NCBI GenBank assembly: GCA_016721085.1 | Contig: JADKJI010000063.1 | Location: 310,001 to 374,000 of the forward strand | Source: Chitinophagaceae bacterium | GTDB taxonomy: Bacteria; Bacteroidota; Bacteroidia; Chitinophagales; Chitinophagaceae | Length of the DNA: 64,000 bases | Direction of reading: 5' to 3' | Shown: positions 1-9,172 of the stretch, piece after piece | How the letters are laid out: the number at the start of each line of letters is the position of its first letter | Position numbering within the stretch: the stretch's first letter is position 1 | Position numbers and translations under genes: made by a program | The notes under the pieces: model-generated | Databases searched by the model: none | What the model was told of the DNA's origin: nothing | The model's input: only the letters and a program-made list of their open reading frames with translations

Positions 1-540
1 ATTACTTATAAATACCTGAACACCGTTTACATAAACAACACAACCGTCATCCCTTCTAATTCCTGCTAAAAAGCTTGAATACGAAGAGGGGTTAACGATA
101 TTGACTGTTTTACGGAAGTAGGTAGTTATGTATTTATTGTTGACATTAGATCCATAGCTTACGGTTGTTACCGGAGCGTCGCCATAACCCAGTTCAGCAG
201 CACCTGAAGCCCATGAAGCATCATTAAAACCAGTAGCACTCCAGCCTGTTCCCTGATTTGAACCATTATCGAGGTATTTCCAGGTAGTGCCGTAATTAAA
301 TATGGTGCTGTTTGTGCTTGTAACATCGATATTCACACCAGGCGCTCCATTGTTCTTATTAGTACCGCCAGGTGGGTTTTCGTAGGGTGATACACCCGAT
401 GTAGTTATGATATTATTAGCCACATAAACGATGTTTCCCCGCACAGAGGTATTTGAATACCTGGGAGCAAAGGCCCGTATCTGGGCATGCGTTTGGGTAG
501 CCAATAAATAAGATAAAAACAGAAGTAAAGTTCTTTTCAT
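1..540 (-). CDS. Secreted protein, partial (beta-sandwich module), 3' end beyond the left edge
   Basis: The frame opens with an ATG at 540 on the minus strand and runs without a stop to the window edge, so only the N-terminal ~180 residues are visible. A clear Sec signal peptide is present (MKRTLLLFLSYLLATQTHAQ), so the product is exported. A linker rich in Asn, Thr and Pro is followed by a module with the words WKYLDNG, FNDASWASG, ELGYGDAP, TTYFRKTV and RRDDGCVVYVNG. The same module occurs twice in the secreted phosphoesterase at 2348-5509, and the two genes are clearly related by eye over this part. In Bacteroidota this module is a non-catalytic beta-sandwich usually joined to other domains. 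The catalytic or sorting domain lies outside the window and cannot be named. Confidence 0.8.
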   Translation of the reverse strand, partial: MKRTLLLFLSYLLATQTHAQIRAFAPRYSNTSVRGNIVYVANNIITTSGVSPYENPPGGTNKNNGAPGVNIDVTSTNSTIFNYGTTWKYLDNGSNQGTGWSATGFNDASWASGAAELGYGDAPVTTVSYGSNVNNKYITTYFRKTVNIVNPSSYSSFLAGIRRDDGCVVYVNGVQVFISN

Positions 541-1125
541 ACGATTCGGATTTATTATGTGAAAACCAAAACTTCCTTCTCACAACTCCAATGGAAACTG
601 GAGCTCTTCTTCAACATCAATCTGAACTTGCGTCACATTTTACAGCATAATAACAATCACGGTATCCTTGAAAATCATTCCCTTTAATTGTACCTCCTGA
701 AACAGAGAAGTCTCCCAGCAAACTTGCTGTGAAAAGAAACTTGTTTACTTGAATAAATGGAATGGAGGCTTTCAGCCACTGTAATGCAGGTCTTGTTATC
801 GATTTAACTGCATCGATAAGGCTGGAGGAAAGGGGGTAATATTGGAGAACAGTTTTCATGGATCGGGATTACCTAAAAGATAAGTTCAACACTTATCTCC
901 TTCTAATCAACTACAAATTTTGCACTTAAATTTTACTATAGCAACCCTACTTAGCCCGATTAAGTGTTACATTCTAGCCTGGCACTGGGGTATATTGAAC
1001 AAACAGTAATAGGTCAATCTGTTCGCTCTCAAATTACCAATAGCGGAAGCCATTGACTTATAATGAATTCTACCTGCTCTTACTATCAGTTAATATCGTA
1101 ATTTAGTGGCTCAAGAAATTCCCTT
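541..1125. other. Divergent intergenic region between the partial secreted gene and pdxA
   Basis: This 585 bp stretch separates a minus-strand gene from plus-strand pdxA and should carry promoters for both. The only coding candidate is an 80-codon minus-strand frame at 617-859. A hairpin with 7 bp arms (agataag/cttatct) lies at about 876-896. No convincing complete promoter, terminator or repeat was seen. Confidence 0.5.
617..859 (-). CDS. Small hypothetical protein, 80 aa
   Basis: This is an 80-codon open frame in the gap upstream of the partial secreted gene, on the same strand and 76 bp before its start. The product begins MKTVLQYYPLSSSLIDAVK and ends in a short Cys-containing tail (DCYYAVKCDASSD) that follows a Gly-Gly pair at about residues 55-56. 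No family is recognised. It has no membrane segment and no obvious signal peptide. It does not lie opposite a coding gene, so it is not a simple antisense shadow, but start-codon support is weak: the purine-rich agaaggag tract is about 35 bp too far upstream. It could be a genuine small protein or chance. Confidence 0.3.
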   Translation of the reverse strand: MKTVLQYYPLSSSLIDAVKSITRPALQWLKASIPFIQVNKFLFTASLLGDFSVSGGTIKGNDFQGYRDCYYAVKCDASSD

Positions 1126-2226
1126 ATGCAAGTATCGTTACACAAACCTGTTATTGGCTTTACCATTGGCGATTTAAATGGCATTGGACCTGAATTGATC
1201 ATCAAAGCTTTTTCCGACAGCCGGCTGCTTGATATCTGCACTCCTATCATCTTTTCTTCCAACAAAGTCATCAATTTTTATAAAAAATCATTGGGTGATA
1301 TTCCATTCAATTACCAGAATATAAAAGATTTCACCAAAATCAATCATAAACAGGTGAATATCCTGAATTGCTGGGAAGAAGAAGTTGCCATTACTCCCGG
1401 ACAATTATCCGATGCCGGTGGTCAGTATGCTGTAAAATCATTCGTAGCAGCCGTTGACGCCTTAAAAGAACAAAAGATACAAGGGCTTGTAACAGCACCT
1501 ATTCATAAAAAGAATACACAATCGGCTGAATTCAATTTTACCGGTCATACCCCCTACCTAAAGCATGCTTACAATGCACAAGATGTATTGATGCTGATGG
1601 TATCGGGAAATTTCAGAGTAGCGCTTGTAAGCGAGCACGTGCCTTTAAGTGATGCCGCCAGGTTTGTTACCCGCGAAAACCTTCTTTCTAAACTTTCATT
1701 ATTACAACAATCACTTATAAAGGATTTCGGTATCGATAAACCGAAAATTGCAGTATTGGGACTAAATCCACATGCTGGTGATGAAGGATTGATTGGGAAA
1801 GAAGACGAAGCCATCATTCGTCCGGTTATAAAAGAAGCTAAGCATAATATGTTAGTGATGGGACCCTATAGCGCTGATGCCTTTTTTGCCCGTCGTTATC
1901 ACACCCGGTTTGATGCAGTGCTTGCCATGTATCACGACCAGGGATTAATTCCATTCAAATCTCTGGCTGGTGGTGAAGGAGTTAATTTCACTGCAGGAAT
2001 TGCTGGTATCAGAACCTCTCCCGACCATGGTACTGCCTTTGATATTGCAGGGAAAAACAAGGCAGATGTAACATCCTTCCTGATGGCTATTTACGAATGC
2101 GTTGATATCATCAACCGAAGGAATGGGTACACTGAAAACCGTCGCAACCCACTTAAGAAAGTCACCCCATCATGGCTGGCCAATGCGGCTGATGAAAGGA
2201 TTGAGGAATCAAACGACGCCTCTTAA
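1126..2226 (+). CDS. pdxA: 4-hydroxythreonine-4-phosphate dehydrogenase PdxA
   Basis: PdxA oxidises 4-phosphohydroxy-L-threonine with NAD; the product decarboxylates to 3-amino-2-oxopropyl phosphate, which condenses with deoxyxylulose phosphate in pyridoxal 5'-phosphate synthesis. It is a cytoplasmic metal-dependent dimer. The protein has 366 residues, slightly longer than usual. Family hallmarks are the N-terminal GFTIGDLNGIGPELI, the substrate/metal histidine in FTGHTPYL, the block MYHDQGLIPFKSL and the C-terminal RTSPDHGTAFDIAG. The start at 1126 puts the conserved GDxNGIGPE motif at the expected distance from the N-terminus. The gene stands alone on the plus strand; no other vitamin B6 gene is adjacent. 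Confidence 0.95.
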   Translation: MQVSLHKPVIGFTIGDLNGIGPELIIKAFSDSRLLDICTPIIFSSNKVINFYKKSLGDIPFNYQNIKDFTKINHKQVNILNCWEEEVAITPGQLSDAGGQYAVKSFVAAVDALKEQKIQGLVTAPIHKKNTQSAEFNFTGHTPYLKHAYNAQDVLMLMVSGNFRVALVSEHVPLSDAARFVTRENLLSKLSLLQQSLIKDFGIDKPKIAVLGLNPHAGDEGLIGKEDEAIIRPVIKEAKHNMLVMGPYSADAFFARRYHTRFDAVLAMYHDQGLIPFKSLAGGEGVNFTAGIAGIRTSPDHGTAFDIAGKNKADVTSFLMAIYECVDIINRRNGYTENRRNPLKKVTPSWLANAADERIEESNDAS

Positions 2227-2347
2227 GCAAAGAATACATAGCAAAAGACTGGTTATCAATTAACATCTTTTAAGACAAAACACTTAAATCCTTTAAAAGG
2301 AGATAAACTTGTTTTATCTTTAAGGACGTTCTCTAATATCCTTTTCC

Positions 2348-5300
2348 ATGAAACCAGGTACCTTATTCTCTGCAATAATGTTTCTTGCGCTATTTTCCCT
2401 GCCATTTAAGGGATATAGTGATTCTACTTTTATAAAGTTTGGATCTAGCTGGAAATACCTCGACAATAACACTTCCCCCGTAAACTGGCAAACAACAGGA
2501 TTTAATGACATAGCATGGAATTCCGGCTCTGGAGAAGCAGGCTATGGGGATTATGACGAAAGGAATATAATCAGCTTTGGCGGAAACGCTAATTCAAAAT
2601 TCATTACAACGTACTTCCGTAAATCAATTTCAATTCCAGACATCAATATCTATGGTACAATAAGACTGAATATGTACATAGATGATGGAGCTGTCATTTA
2701 TGTAAATGGAACCGAGGTTGCCAGGACTAATATGCCCGTAGGAGTTATTAGTGCCGCAACTCTGGCATCAGGGCCCGCTGCAGAAGATGGCAATAACATT
2801 ACAACCATTGATATTTCCACAGCCGCATTTGTGTCTGGCACTAATCTGATAGCAGTTGAAGTTCACCAGGAATCTATCACCAGTAGCGACTTATCATTTG
2901 ACTTTGAATTAATAGCTAAACCTGCAGGTACAACCGTATTCAATTATGGTGCCACCTGGAAATATCTTGATAATGGTACAAACCAAGGAACTGCATGGCG
3001 AGGCACCGGTTTTAATGACGCATCATGGTCATCCGGACCTTCGGAACTTGGGTATGGTGATGCTCCAGCTACTACAGTGAGTTATGGACCAGATGCCAAC
3101 AACAAATACGTCACCACTTATTTCAGAAAGACAGTTACGATTACGAATCCTTCATCCTATACCATCTTCAATGCCAGTATAAGGAGGGATGATGGTTGCG
3201 TAGTTTATGTAAACGGCACGCAGGTCTATATCAGCAATCTTTCAGGAACTGTAGCTTATAATACATTTGCAAGCACAGCCTCAGATGATGGAGCTACTCC
3301 TCAATCATTCACAATACCTACATCAGCATTTGTAAATGGCACAAATGTGATTGCTGTAGAAATGCACCAATCATCACTAACAAGTACAGATCTTACTTTC
3401 GACATGGTATTATCTGCTACTGCAGCTGGTGCAGAACCTGAAATAATAAGAGGTCCGATGCTTCAAATGGTAAGCGAAACCGCAGTCACCATTAGATGGA
3501 CTACCGCTACAGCCTCCAACTCTCAAGTATGGATTGGAACAACAGAGAGCAATATTACCAGCAATACAACCAATGCTTCATCAGTTACCGATCATGAAAT
3601 TAGAATAACCGGATTAACTGCCGATACAAAATATTATTATGGAATTGGAACCAGCACTTCATTAATAAAAGGAAGCTACAGGAACTATTTCATTACAGCA
3701 CCGGCAGCATCAACAACCCGGAAAATACGTATTGGTGTGTTTGGAGATGCCGGAACTGGAAACAGCACTCAAAAATCGACCCGCAACAGTTACCTGAATC
3801 TTAAACAGGGCACAAATAATTCGGAACTTGCTTTGTTGTTAGGTGATAATGCCTATGATAATGGATTAGATGCAGAGCACCAGACAAACATGTTTGATAT
3901 ATATGACAATAATGTGTTTGACAACCATGTAGTATTCCCTGTTCCTGGCAACCATGAATATGCGAATAATGCAAGCAGAGCCAACGACCACAACATTCCC
4001 TATTTTGATGTTTTTACTGTGCCTACGGCTGCACAATCTGGTGGACTTGCTTCTGGAACAGAACATTATTATTCTTTTGACTATGGAAACATTCACTTCA
4101 TAATGCTGGATTCTTACGGTTATGATGGTGGCAAATTATTATATGATTCTACTGGCGCACAAGCTGTTTGGCTAAAAAATGATTTGGCAGCAAGTACCCG
4201 AAAATGGAATATTGTTTGCTTACACCATCCCCCATATACCAATGGAACCCATTTATCAAATTCTGAAGCAGATCTAATTGCCATTAGACAACAAATAACA
4301 CCAATACTAGAAAGGTTTGGAGTAGACGTAGTTTTATCAGGTCATAGCCATGTATATGAGCGTAGCTTCTTAATACAAGGGCATACCGGTAATTCAGCCT
4401 CCTTCAATATTTCAGCCCCTCCAGTTGGCAACCTAAAAAGCAGCTCAAGTGCTAAATATGATGGTAGCGCGAACTCCTGTCCTTACTTTACTATAGGTGG
4501 ACAGTCCAATAAAGGAACTGTATATGTTGTTGCAGGTTCTGCAGGACAAATAGGCGGAGGAACTAATGCTTTGTTGCCTGCTTTTTATTATAGGAATTTC
4601 AGTGGCACTACTGGTGGCGAAGTGGGTGTATTATATATGGAAGTGGAAGATAACCGTTTGGATGCAAAATTCGTTGGAGCCAGCGGAACAGTAAGAGACC
4701 AGTTTACCATAATGAAAGATGTGAACAGGAATACTTCTGTTAATATGATTGTGAACACAACCACAAATCTTACTTCATCATGGGTAGGTGGCTATAATTG
4801 GTTTACAACACCCATTGCTCCTTTAACTGTTGAAGGCACATCCAAATCATTTAGTTTTACACCTAGTGCTGTAGGAACTTATACATGGTATGTAAGGGAC
4901 AGTGTTGGCGCATCGGCAACTTGCCTAACAGATACATTTACTGTTCAGGTGGCAGCTTCTCTGGCCATATCACTTTTGAAATTCGATGTATACCAGAAAA
5001 ATGAAACCGCTTTGCTGCAGTGGTCATCTGCTTATGAAGTAGACAATGATTATTATATAATTGAAAGATCAACGAATGGCATTGATTATAATATTCAGAT
5101 TTCAATGAAAGGTGCCGGCAATTCACAATCTGTCACCAACTACGAATACATTGACTCAAAACCAGTTGAAGGAATCAATTATTATAGACTGATACAGAAG
5201 GACAAGAGTGGTAAAACCTCTATCGTGGGAATCAGAAAAGTGAATTTCAGAAGTTACAGAGGTTTCAATGTAGTAGTACATTCAAATCCAGTGCTAAATA

Positions 5301-5509
5301 ACGATGTTTCGGTAACCATTCAATCTGTAAGGAAGCAAAGTCTTATAATCCGTGTATTTGATATTTCCGGAGCAGAGGTTTATCAATCAATTACAAAGGC
5401 AAGCAGCGGAGATAATAAAATACATTTCCCGCTTTCTTCAGGCAACTATATCCTTTCGATAGAAAATGAAAACGGAAGCAAAGTGGCAGAAAAACTTATA
5501 GTACGATAA
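2348..5509 (+). CDS. Secreted purple-acid-phosphatase-like metallophosphoesterase with T9SS sorting domain
   Basis: This 1053-residue exported enzyme begins with a signal peptide (residues 1-24). Two copies of a beta-sandwich module follow (about 28-188 and 194-357, each with WKYLDN, GYGD, TYFRK, DDG.VVYVNGT and AVE.HQ). Next is a fibronectin-III-like domain typical of purple acid phosphatases (about 365-450). The catalytic domain (about 455-720) shows the dinuclear-metal motifs in order: GDAGTG, LLGDNAYDNG, PVPGNHEY, HHPPYTNG and SGHSHVYER. It likely hydrolyses phosphomonoesters outside the cell. After an Ig-like stretch, the last ~90 residues form a T9SS C-terminal domain ending SGNYILSIENENGSKVAEKL. 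Substrate is unknown. The gene appears monocistronic. Confidence 0.88.
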   Translation: MKPGTLFSAIMFLALFSLPFKGYSDSTFIKFGSSWKYLDNNTSPVNWQTTGFNDIAWNSGSGEAGYGDYDERNIISFGGNANSKFITTYFRKSISIPDINIYGTIRLNMYIDDGAVIYVNGTEVARTNMPVGVISAATLASGPAAEDGNNITTIDISTAAFVSGTNLIAVEVHQESITSSDLSFDFELIAKPAGTTVFNYGATWKYLDNGTNQGTAWRGTGFNDASWSSGPSELGYGDAPATTVSYGPDANNKYVTTYFRKTVTITNPSSYTIFNASIRRDDGCVVYVNGTQVYISNLSGTVAYNTFASTASDDGATPQSFTIPTSAFVNGTNVIAVEMHQSSLTSTDLTFDMVLSATAAGAEPEIIRGPMLQMVSETAVTIRWTTATASNSQVWIGTTESNITSNTTNASSVTDHEIRITGLTADTKYYYGIGTSTSLIKGSYRNYFITAPAASTTRKIRIGVFGDAGTGNSTQKSTRNSYLNLKQGTNNSELALLLGDNAYDNGLDAEHQTNMFDIYDNNVFDNHVVFPVPGNHEYANNASRANDHNIPYFDVFTVPTAAQSGGLASGTEHYYSFDYGNIHFIMLDSYGYDGGKLLYDSTGAQAVWLKNDLAASTRKWNIVCLHHPPYTNGTHLSNSEADLIAIRQQITPILERFGVDVVLSGHSHVYERSFLIQGHTGNSASFNISAPPVGNLKSSSSAKYDGSANSCPYFTIGGQSNKGTVYVVAGSAGQIGGGTNALLPAFYYRNFSGTTGGEVGVLYMEVEDNRLDAKFVGASGTVRDQFTIMKDVNRNTSVNMIVNTTTNLTSSWVGGYNWFTTPIAPLTVEGTSKSFSFTPSAVGTYTWYVRDSVGASATCLTDTFTVQVAASLAISLLKFDVYQKNETALLQWSSAYEVDNDYYIIERSTNGIDYNIQISMKGAGNSQSVTNYEYIDSKPVEGINYYRLIQKDKSGKTSIVGIRKVNFRSYRGFNVVVHSNPVLNNDVSVTIQSVRKQSLIIRVFDISGAEVYQSITKASSGDNKIHFPLSSGNYILSIENENGSKVAEKLIVR

Positions 5510-5590
5510 AAAAAGAAGCTTGCAGGTACGAATAGTTAAAAGTTCTCATTACCTTAACATCAACCGATATACTTTGGTATAAATGAGACT

Positions 5591-5950
5591 ATGCTATTCA
5601 AGAAGCTTTTCACTAAGGTTGTAAAATTAACAATACTCACTATAGGTCTCTCAGCATTACAATCGCTTTTACTTCATATTGGCACAACAGATTACGCTCA
5701 CAACTATTCTTCATTTTACTTTTTTGCAGAAATTTTTATTTTAATATTAACCATCGTAACGGGATTACAAAGAAGAATTGACGCACTCCTATTTCTAATA
5801 GCATTCATCATTGAAGCATTTTGGTTCTTAAGAAATGAACGACCTTTTAGTCCAGACGTTCTATTAATGTTTATCACAGGCGCTATAAGGCTATACATTA
5901 TTATTCTATTAATAAAGAACCTAAAAATAAAACCTGGAATTCATGAGTGA
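5591..5950 (+). CDS. Small integral membrane protein, 119 aa, function unknown
   Basis: The product has three to four hydrophobic segments (about residues 12-28, 42-58, 63-78 and 86-106) separated by short charged loops, ending in a Lys-rich tail. The N-terminus MLFKKLFTKVVKL is positive-inside. No family is recognised. The gene lies 81 bp after the phosphoesterase on the same strand and could be co-transcribed, but there is no overlap. Its length and hydrophobic pattern make it a credible gene rather than a chance frame. Confidence 0.55.
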   Translation: MLFKKLFTKVVKLTILTIGLSALQSLLLHIGTTDYAHNYSSFYFFAEIFILILTIVTGLQRRIDALLFLIAFIIEAFWFLRNERPFSPDVLLMFITGAIRLYIIILLIKNLKIKPGIHE

Positions 5951-6158
5951 TATTATCCTGATAGAAAATACCTCTTCGATAGTCTTTAAACAACCCGTCT
6001 GTAAGCAAAAGATTAAAAGAGGTTAGCTCAATAAGATGCGTAGTTAAGCAAACTCGTCAATAACTTAAGGTTAAAACTCTCCAATCTGAATCCCTAATCA
6101 CTGGAAAATTCTTCCTGTAGATATCCGATTTTTAGAATGCAATACTATAAAACATAAA

Positions 6159-6184
6159 AAAAGCCCCCCGGAGGGAGCTTCTTT
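6159..6184 (-). terminator. Intrinsic terminator of the BNR-repeat gene
   Basis: On the minus strand an AAGCTCCC/GGGGGCTT stem with a TCCG loop is followed by a run of T. The single irregular pair is G-T on the minus strand but A-C on the plus strand, which fits minus-strand use. It lies 16-41 bp after the stop at 6200. Confidence 0.8.
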
Positions 6185-6199
6185 TTCCTTCTATAATAA

Positions 6200-9091
6200 T
6201 CAGTGACTGACTTTCTTTCTGATCTTTTCATTCTGTAATACGGCTTCCAGCACATAGGTTCCGGAGGCTAATACTGGTAAACTTTCCAATGAAACATAGT
6301 TAATACCAGCACTTACAGTAGATTTTTGACTCATCAACAGACTGCCCTTCAAATCGAACAGGTTAATGGTAATATTCTGAGGAGAGCCTACACTAAGGCG
6401 AAGTGTAGAGTTTTTAGTGATTGGATTACCCATTACTTGCATAGTAGCCGACTTATAATACTTAATTGCTACAACGTTTGAATAGGTAATAGCTCCGTTC
6501 TTATCCACTTTCTTTAAGCGGTAATAGTACACTGCCTGAGAAACTGAAGATGGAACAGGGTCGTTATAGGAATATGAAGCCGAAATAAGGTTCTTTGCAG
6601 CAACACTAGCAACGAAGCTATATGCCGATCCGTCAACACTCTTCTCGATTTCATATTGTGCTACATCCTTTTCATTAGTCGCTACCCACTTAAGTTCATT
6701 CCTGTCGTTTCTGTTCTGGCCTGAAAACTCAAAGCTTGCAGAAGGCAGGGTAGAATAAGTTGCTAAAGCACTAAGGTAAGCTCCTTTACCATGCGTAGCA
6801 GCCAATAACTTATTGTCGGCAGTTATCTGTAGATCAAACACCATAGTTCCATCTGTAAAGCCACCATTATAGCTATACCAGGTAACTCCTTTATTATTGC
6901 TCACATAAACTCCCATATCACCACCTACATACATATAATTGGCATTCGTTGGATCAGACACAACAGCATTGTATGGTGCATCTGGCAACCCAACACCTCT
7001 GTTAACCCATGTACCACCACCATTACCACTTACATATACGTGTGAAGAACCATAGCCTCCTAATACGACCACAATGGAGTCGTCATTTGTTGGACTAATT
7101 GAAATATCCAATACAAAACGCTTTGGCAAACCAGGACTAATGTTAACGAAAGTTGCACCCCCATCTGTAGATTTAAATAATTGAGGACTGTCTACAACAT
7201 TCAACGCATTGTCCACTCGTTGTGAAAACGGTGAAGTAGAAACGTAAAGTTTACTTGCATTCGTTTCAGAAACTGCAAGAGCAATACCTGTATTGAATTG
7301 CTTGGCAATGTAATTAGTGTTTGCAGATATTGTACCATTATTGTTCGTCCAAGTTGAACCTGAGTTGGTAGATTTATGAAGGTTATCACTTGCAGAATAG
7401 ATGGTAGTAGAACTAGCTTTACTCATAGCAATCGGCGCCATAAACCCAACGCGATCATCACCAGTAAATGCCCAGCTCCCCAAAGCTGTACCATAAGCAC
7501 CTCCAACACCACCTGTAGACTTATTTAATCTTCTTGCATCATTTGATGCATACACAATACTATTATTATTCGGATCAATCATACAAGGACCACCATCACC
7601 TCCCAACCTATTTGTCCAGGTAGTTCCGTTATAAGACCAAACCCCATTATCCTGCAAACCACCAATGAACAAGTTAGCTGTAGTTCTTGAAACACCAATA
7701 CTGGCATAAAACTGTGCTATGTTTAATCCTGAATTGATCTGGGTGAATGTGGGAGATGCTGCTGTTGCGTTGGCTGTTCGATACATACCCCCGTCGCATG
7801 CAATATATGCGATACTACTATTGGAAGGATCGAATTTGATATCATGGAAATCCGAATGCATCGATCCAATAGCAGATCTGGTAGCAGTAGAGGAGCGATA
7901 CCTGTAGAAACTAACACCACCCATAAGTAAAGAGTCAGGTCTTGATGGGATGATGGCAGCTACATGTGAAAACCATGTTTGGTATTGAGTATGATGTGAG
8001 GTAGCCTGAGTAGACCAGGTACTTCCAAAATTCGTTGATTTTATCAATTCGTTTTCATTGGCATCGTTCATACCCATACTAATATAAACAGTATTGCCAC
8101 TTAGATAAGCAAATCTGCTAAATCCACCAGAGTTAGTTGGAACTGCCGCGCTAACCACTTTAGCCCAGGTAGCACCTCCATCAGTAGAACGATAAATGCC
8201 TTTATCAGAGTTCACCAGGTTACCTACCGCAGCCATCATCTGATTGCTGTTAGTAGAATTGATTACAACATCAGAAACATAAATCTTATTCAGTATCGGG
8301 CTACCACCCCATGTAACACCAGCATCCGTAGATTTATACAGACCATTAGTTGTACATGCATAAACGATATTTGAGTTGTTTGGATCGAATTTGATCATCT
8401 GAACACCAAACAGATTGCTGAAGCTTTTTGTCATTACCTGAGTCCATGTAGTACCACCATTAGCACTACGCAGTATACCAACGCCATATGTACCACGGGC
8501 TTTCCATACGTTATAGCCAATGTTAGATGTGTCAGCTCTGTAAACTTCTCCTGTACCTGCCAACAAAATATTTGGATCAGTTGGATGATAGGTAATAGCA
8601 GCCACACCCAGCACCGGGAAACCTGTTGTAACAGATGTCCATGAAGTACCACTATTGGTAGTTTTCCAAATACCACCACTGGCACTTCCTATAAAAACTG
8701 TTGTTGGCGTAGTAGGATTGATTGCTATTGCGAGTACGCGCCCTACTTGTAGATTTCCGGCGGCGGTCCATGCTCCATAATTCATTCCCTCGGAACCTGA
8801 TGTTCCTGCAGCGCCACTTATCTGTTCAGGGTTCTGCATGGCCTTGGCTTGTTGCCAGGCGGCCATATATTTATCATTCAGGAACTGATGGTCGGGATAG
8901 GCCCTGGCTTGCCAAAGCATCTCCATTTGCTTATCAGCTCCAGTTTCTCGTTCACGCTCTTCCGCTTCTTCCATCTCCTCATTTTCTTCAGTCTCAAAAA
9001 AACGTTCTCTCTTATCAGAGGCTAAAAATGCTGTCGTTAGTCCGGCAATAAATAGTGGTACAAGTAACCACTTGTGTTTCTGGAATTTCAT
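6200..9091 (-). CDS. Secreted BNR/sortilin-like beta-propeller protein with T9SS sorting domain
   Basis: This 963-residue product starts with a signal peptide (MKFQKHKWLLVPLFIAGLTT). A Glu/Arg-rich, probably helical stretch follows at about residues 30-75. The body consists of many BNR/Asp-box-type repeats of the form sTDGGaTW (for example IWKTTNSGTSW, GILRSANGGTTW, GLYKSTDAGVTW, IYRSTDGGATW), which build one or two beta-propellers like those of VPS10 and Xgh74 families. An Ig-like domain (LKWVATNEKDVAQYEIEKS, YYYRLKKVDKNG) and a T9SS C-terminal domain (VMGNPITKNSTLRL to the end) complete it. No catalytic motif was seen, so a binding or scaffold role is likely. It has its own terminator and a perfect -7 element 20 bp upstream of the start. 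Confidence 0.85.
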   Translation of the reverse strand: MKFQKHKWLLVPLFIAGLTTAFLASDKRERFFETEENEEMEEAEERERETGADKQMEMLWQARAYPDHQFLNDKYMAAWQQAKAMQNPEQISGAAGTSGSEGMNYGAWTAAGNLQVGRVLAIAINPTTPTTVFIGSASGGIWKTTNSGTSWTSVTTGFPVLGVAAITYHPTDPNILLAGTGEVYRADTSNIGYNVWKARGTYGVGILRSANGGTTWTQVMTKSFSNLFGVQMIKFDPNNSNIVYACTTNGLYKSTDAGVTWGGSPILNKIYVSDVVINSTNSNQMMAAVGNLVNSDKGIYRSTDGGATWAKVVSAAVPTNSGGFSRFAYLSGNTVYISMGMNDANENELIKSTNFGSTWSTQATSHHTQYQTWFSHVAAIIPSRPDSLLMGGVSFYRYRSSTATRSAIGSMHSDFHDIKFDPSNSSIAYIACDGGMYRTANATAASPTFTQINSGLNIAQFYASIGVSRTTANLFIGGLQDNGVWSYNGTTWTNRLGGDGGPCMIDPNNNSIVYASNDARRLNKSTGGVGGAYGTALGSWAFTGDDRVGFMAPIAMSKASSTTIYSASDNLHKSTNSGSTWTNNNGTISANTNYIAKQFNTGIALAVSETNASKLYVSTSPFSQRVDNALNVVDSPQLFKSTDGGATFVNISPGLPKRFVLDISISPTNDDSIVVVLGGYGSSHVYVSGNGGGTWVNRGVGLPDAPYNAVVSDPTNANYMYVGGDMGVYVSNNKGVTWYSYNGGFTDGTMVFDLQITADNKLLAATHGKGAYLSALATYSTLPSASFEFSGQNRNDRNELKWVATNEKDVAQYEIEKSVDGSAYSFVASVAAKNLISASYSYNDPVPSSVSQAVYYYRLKKVDKNGAITYSNVVAIKYYKSATMQVMGNPITKNSTLRLSVGSPQNITINLFDLKGSLLMSQKSTVSAGINYVSLESLPVLASGTYVLEAVLQNEKIRKKVSH

Positions 9092-9110
9092 GGATTTCTA
9101 TTGGTTAAAA

Positions 9111-9118
9111 CAAATATA
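9111..9118 (-). promoter_or_regulatory. Bacteroidota -7 promoter element (TATATTTG)
   Basis: A perfect TAnnTTTG element on the minus strand ends 20 bp before the ATG of the BNR-repeat gene, implying a leader of only about 14 nt. No clear TTG -33 element lies at 19-21 bp, so the call rests on the -7 box and its position. Confidence 0.4.
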
Positions 9119-9172
9119 TGTTGCTCGCGATGCTATTGATACTTACTTACTAACTCACTTACCCTACTACAA

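Noticed and set aside
8722..9051. 109-codon plus-strand open frame
   Set aside because: Antisense to the N-terminus of the BNR-repeat gene.
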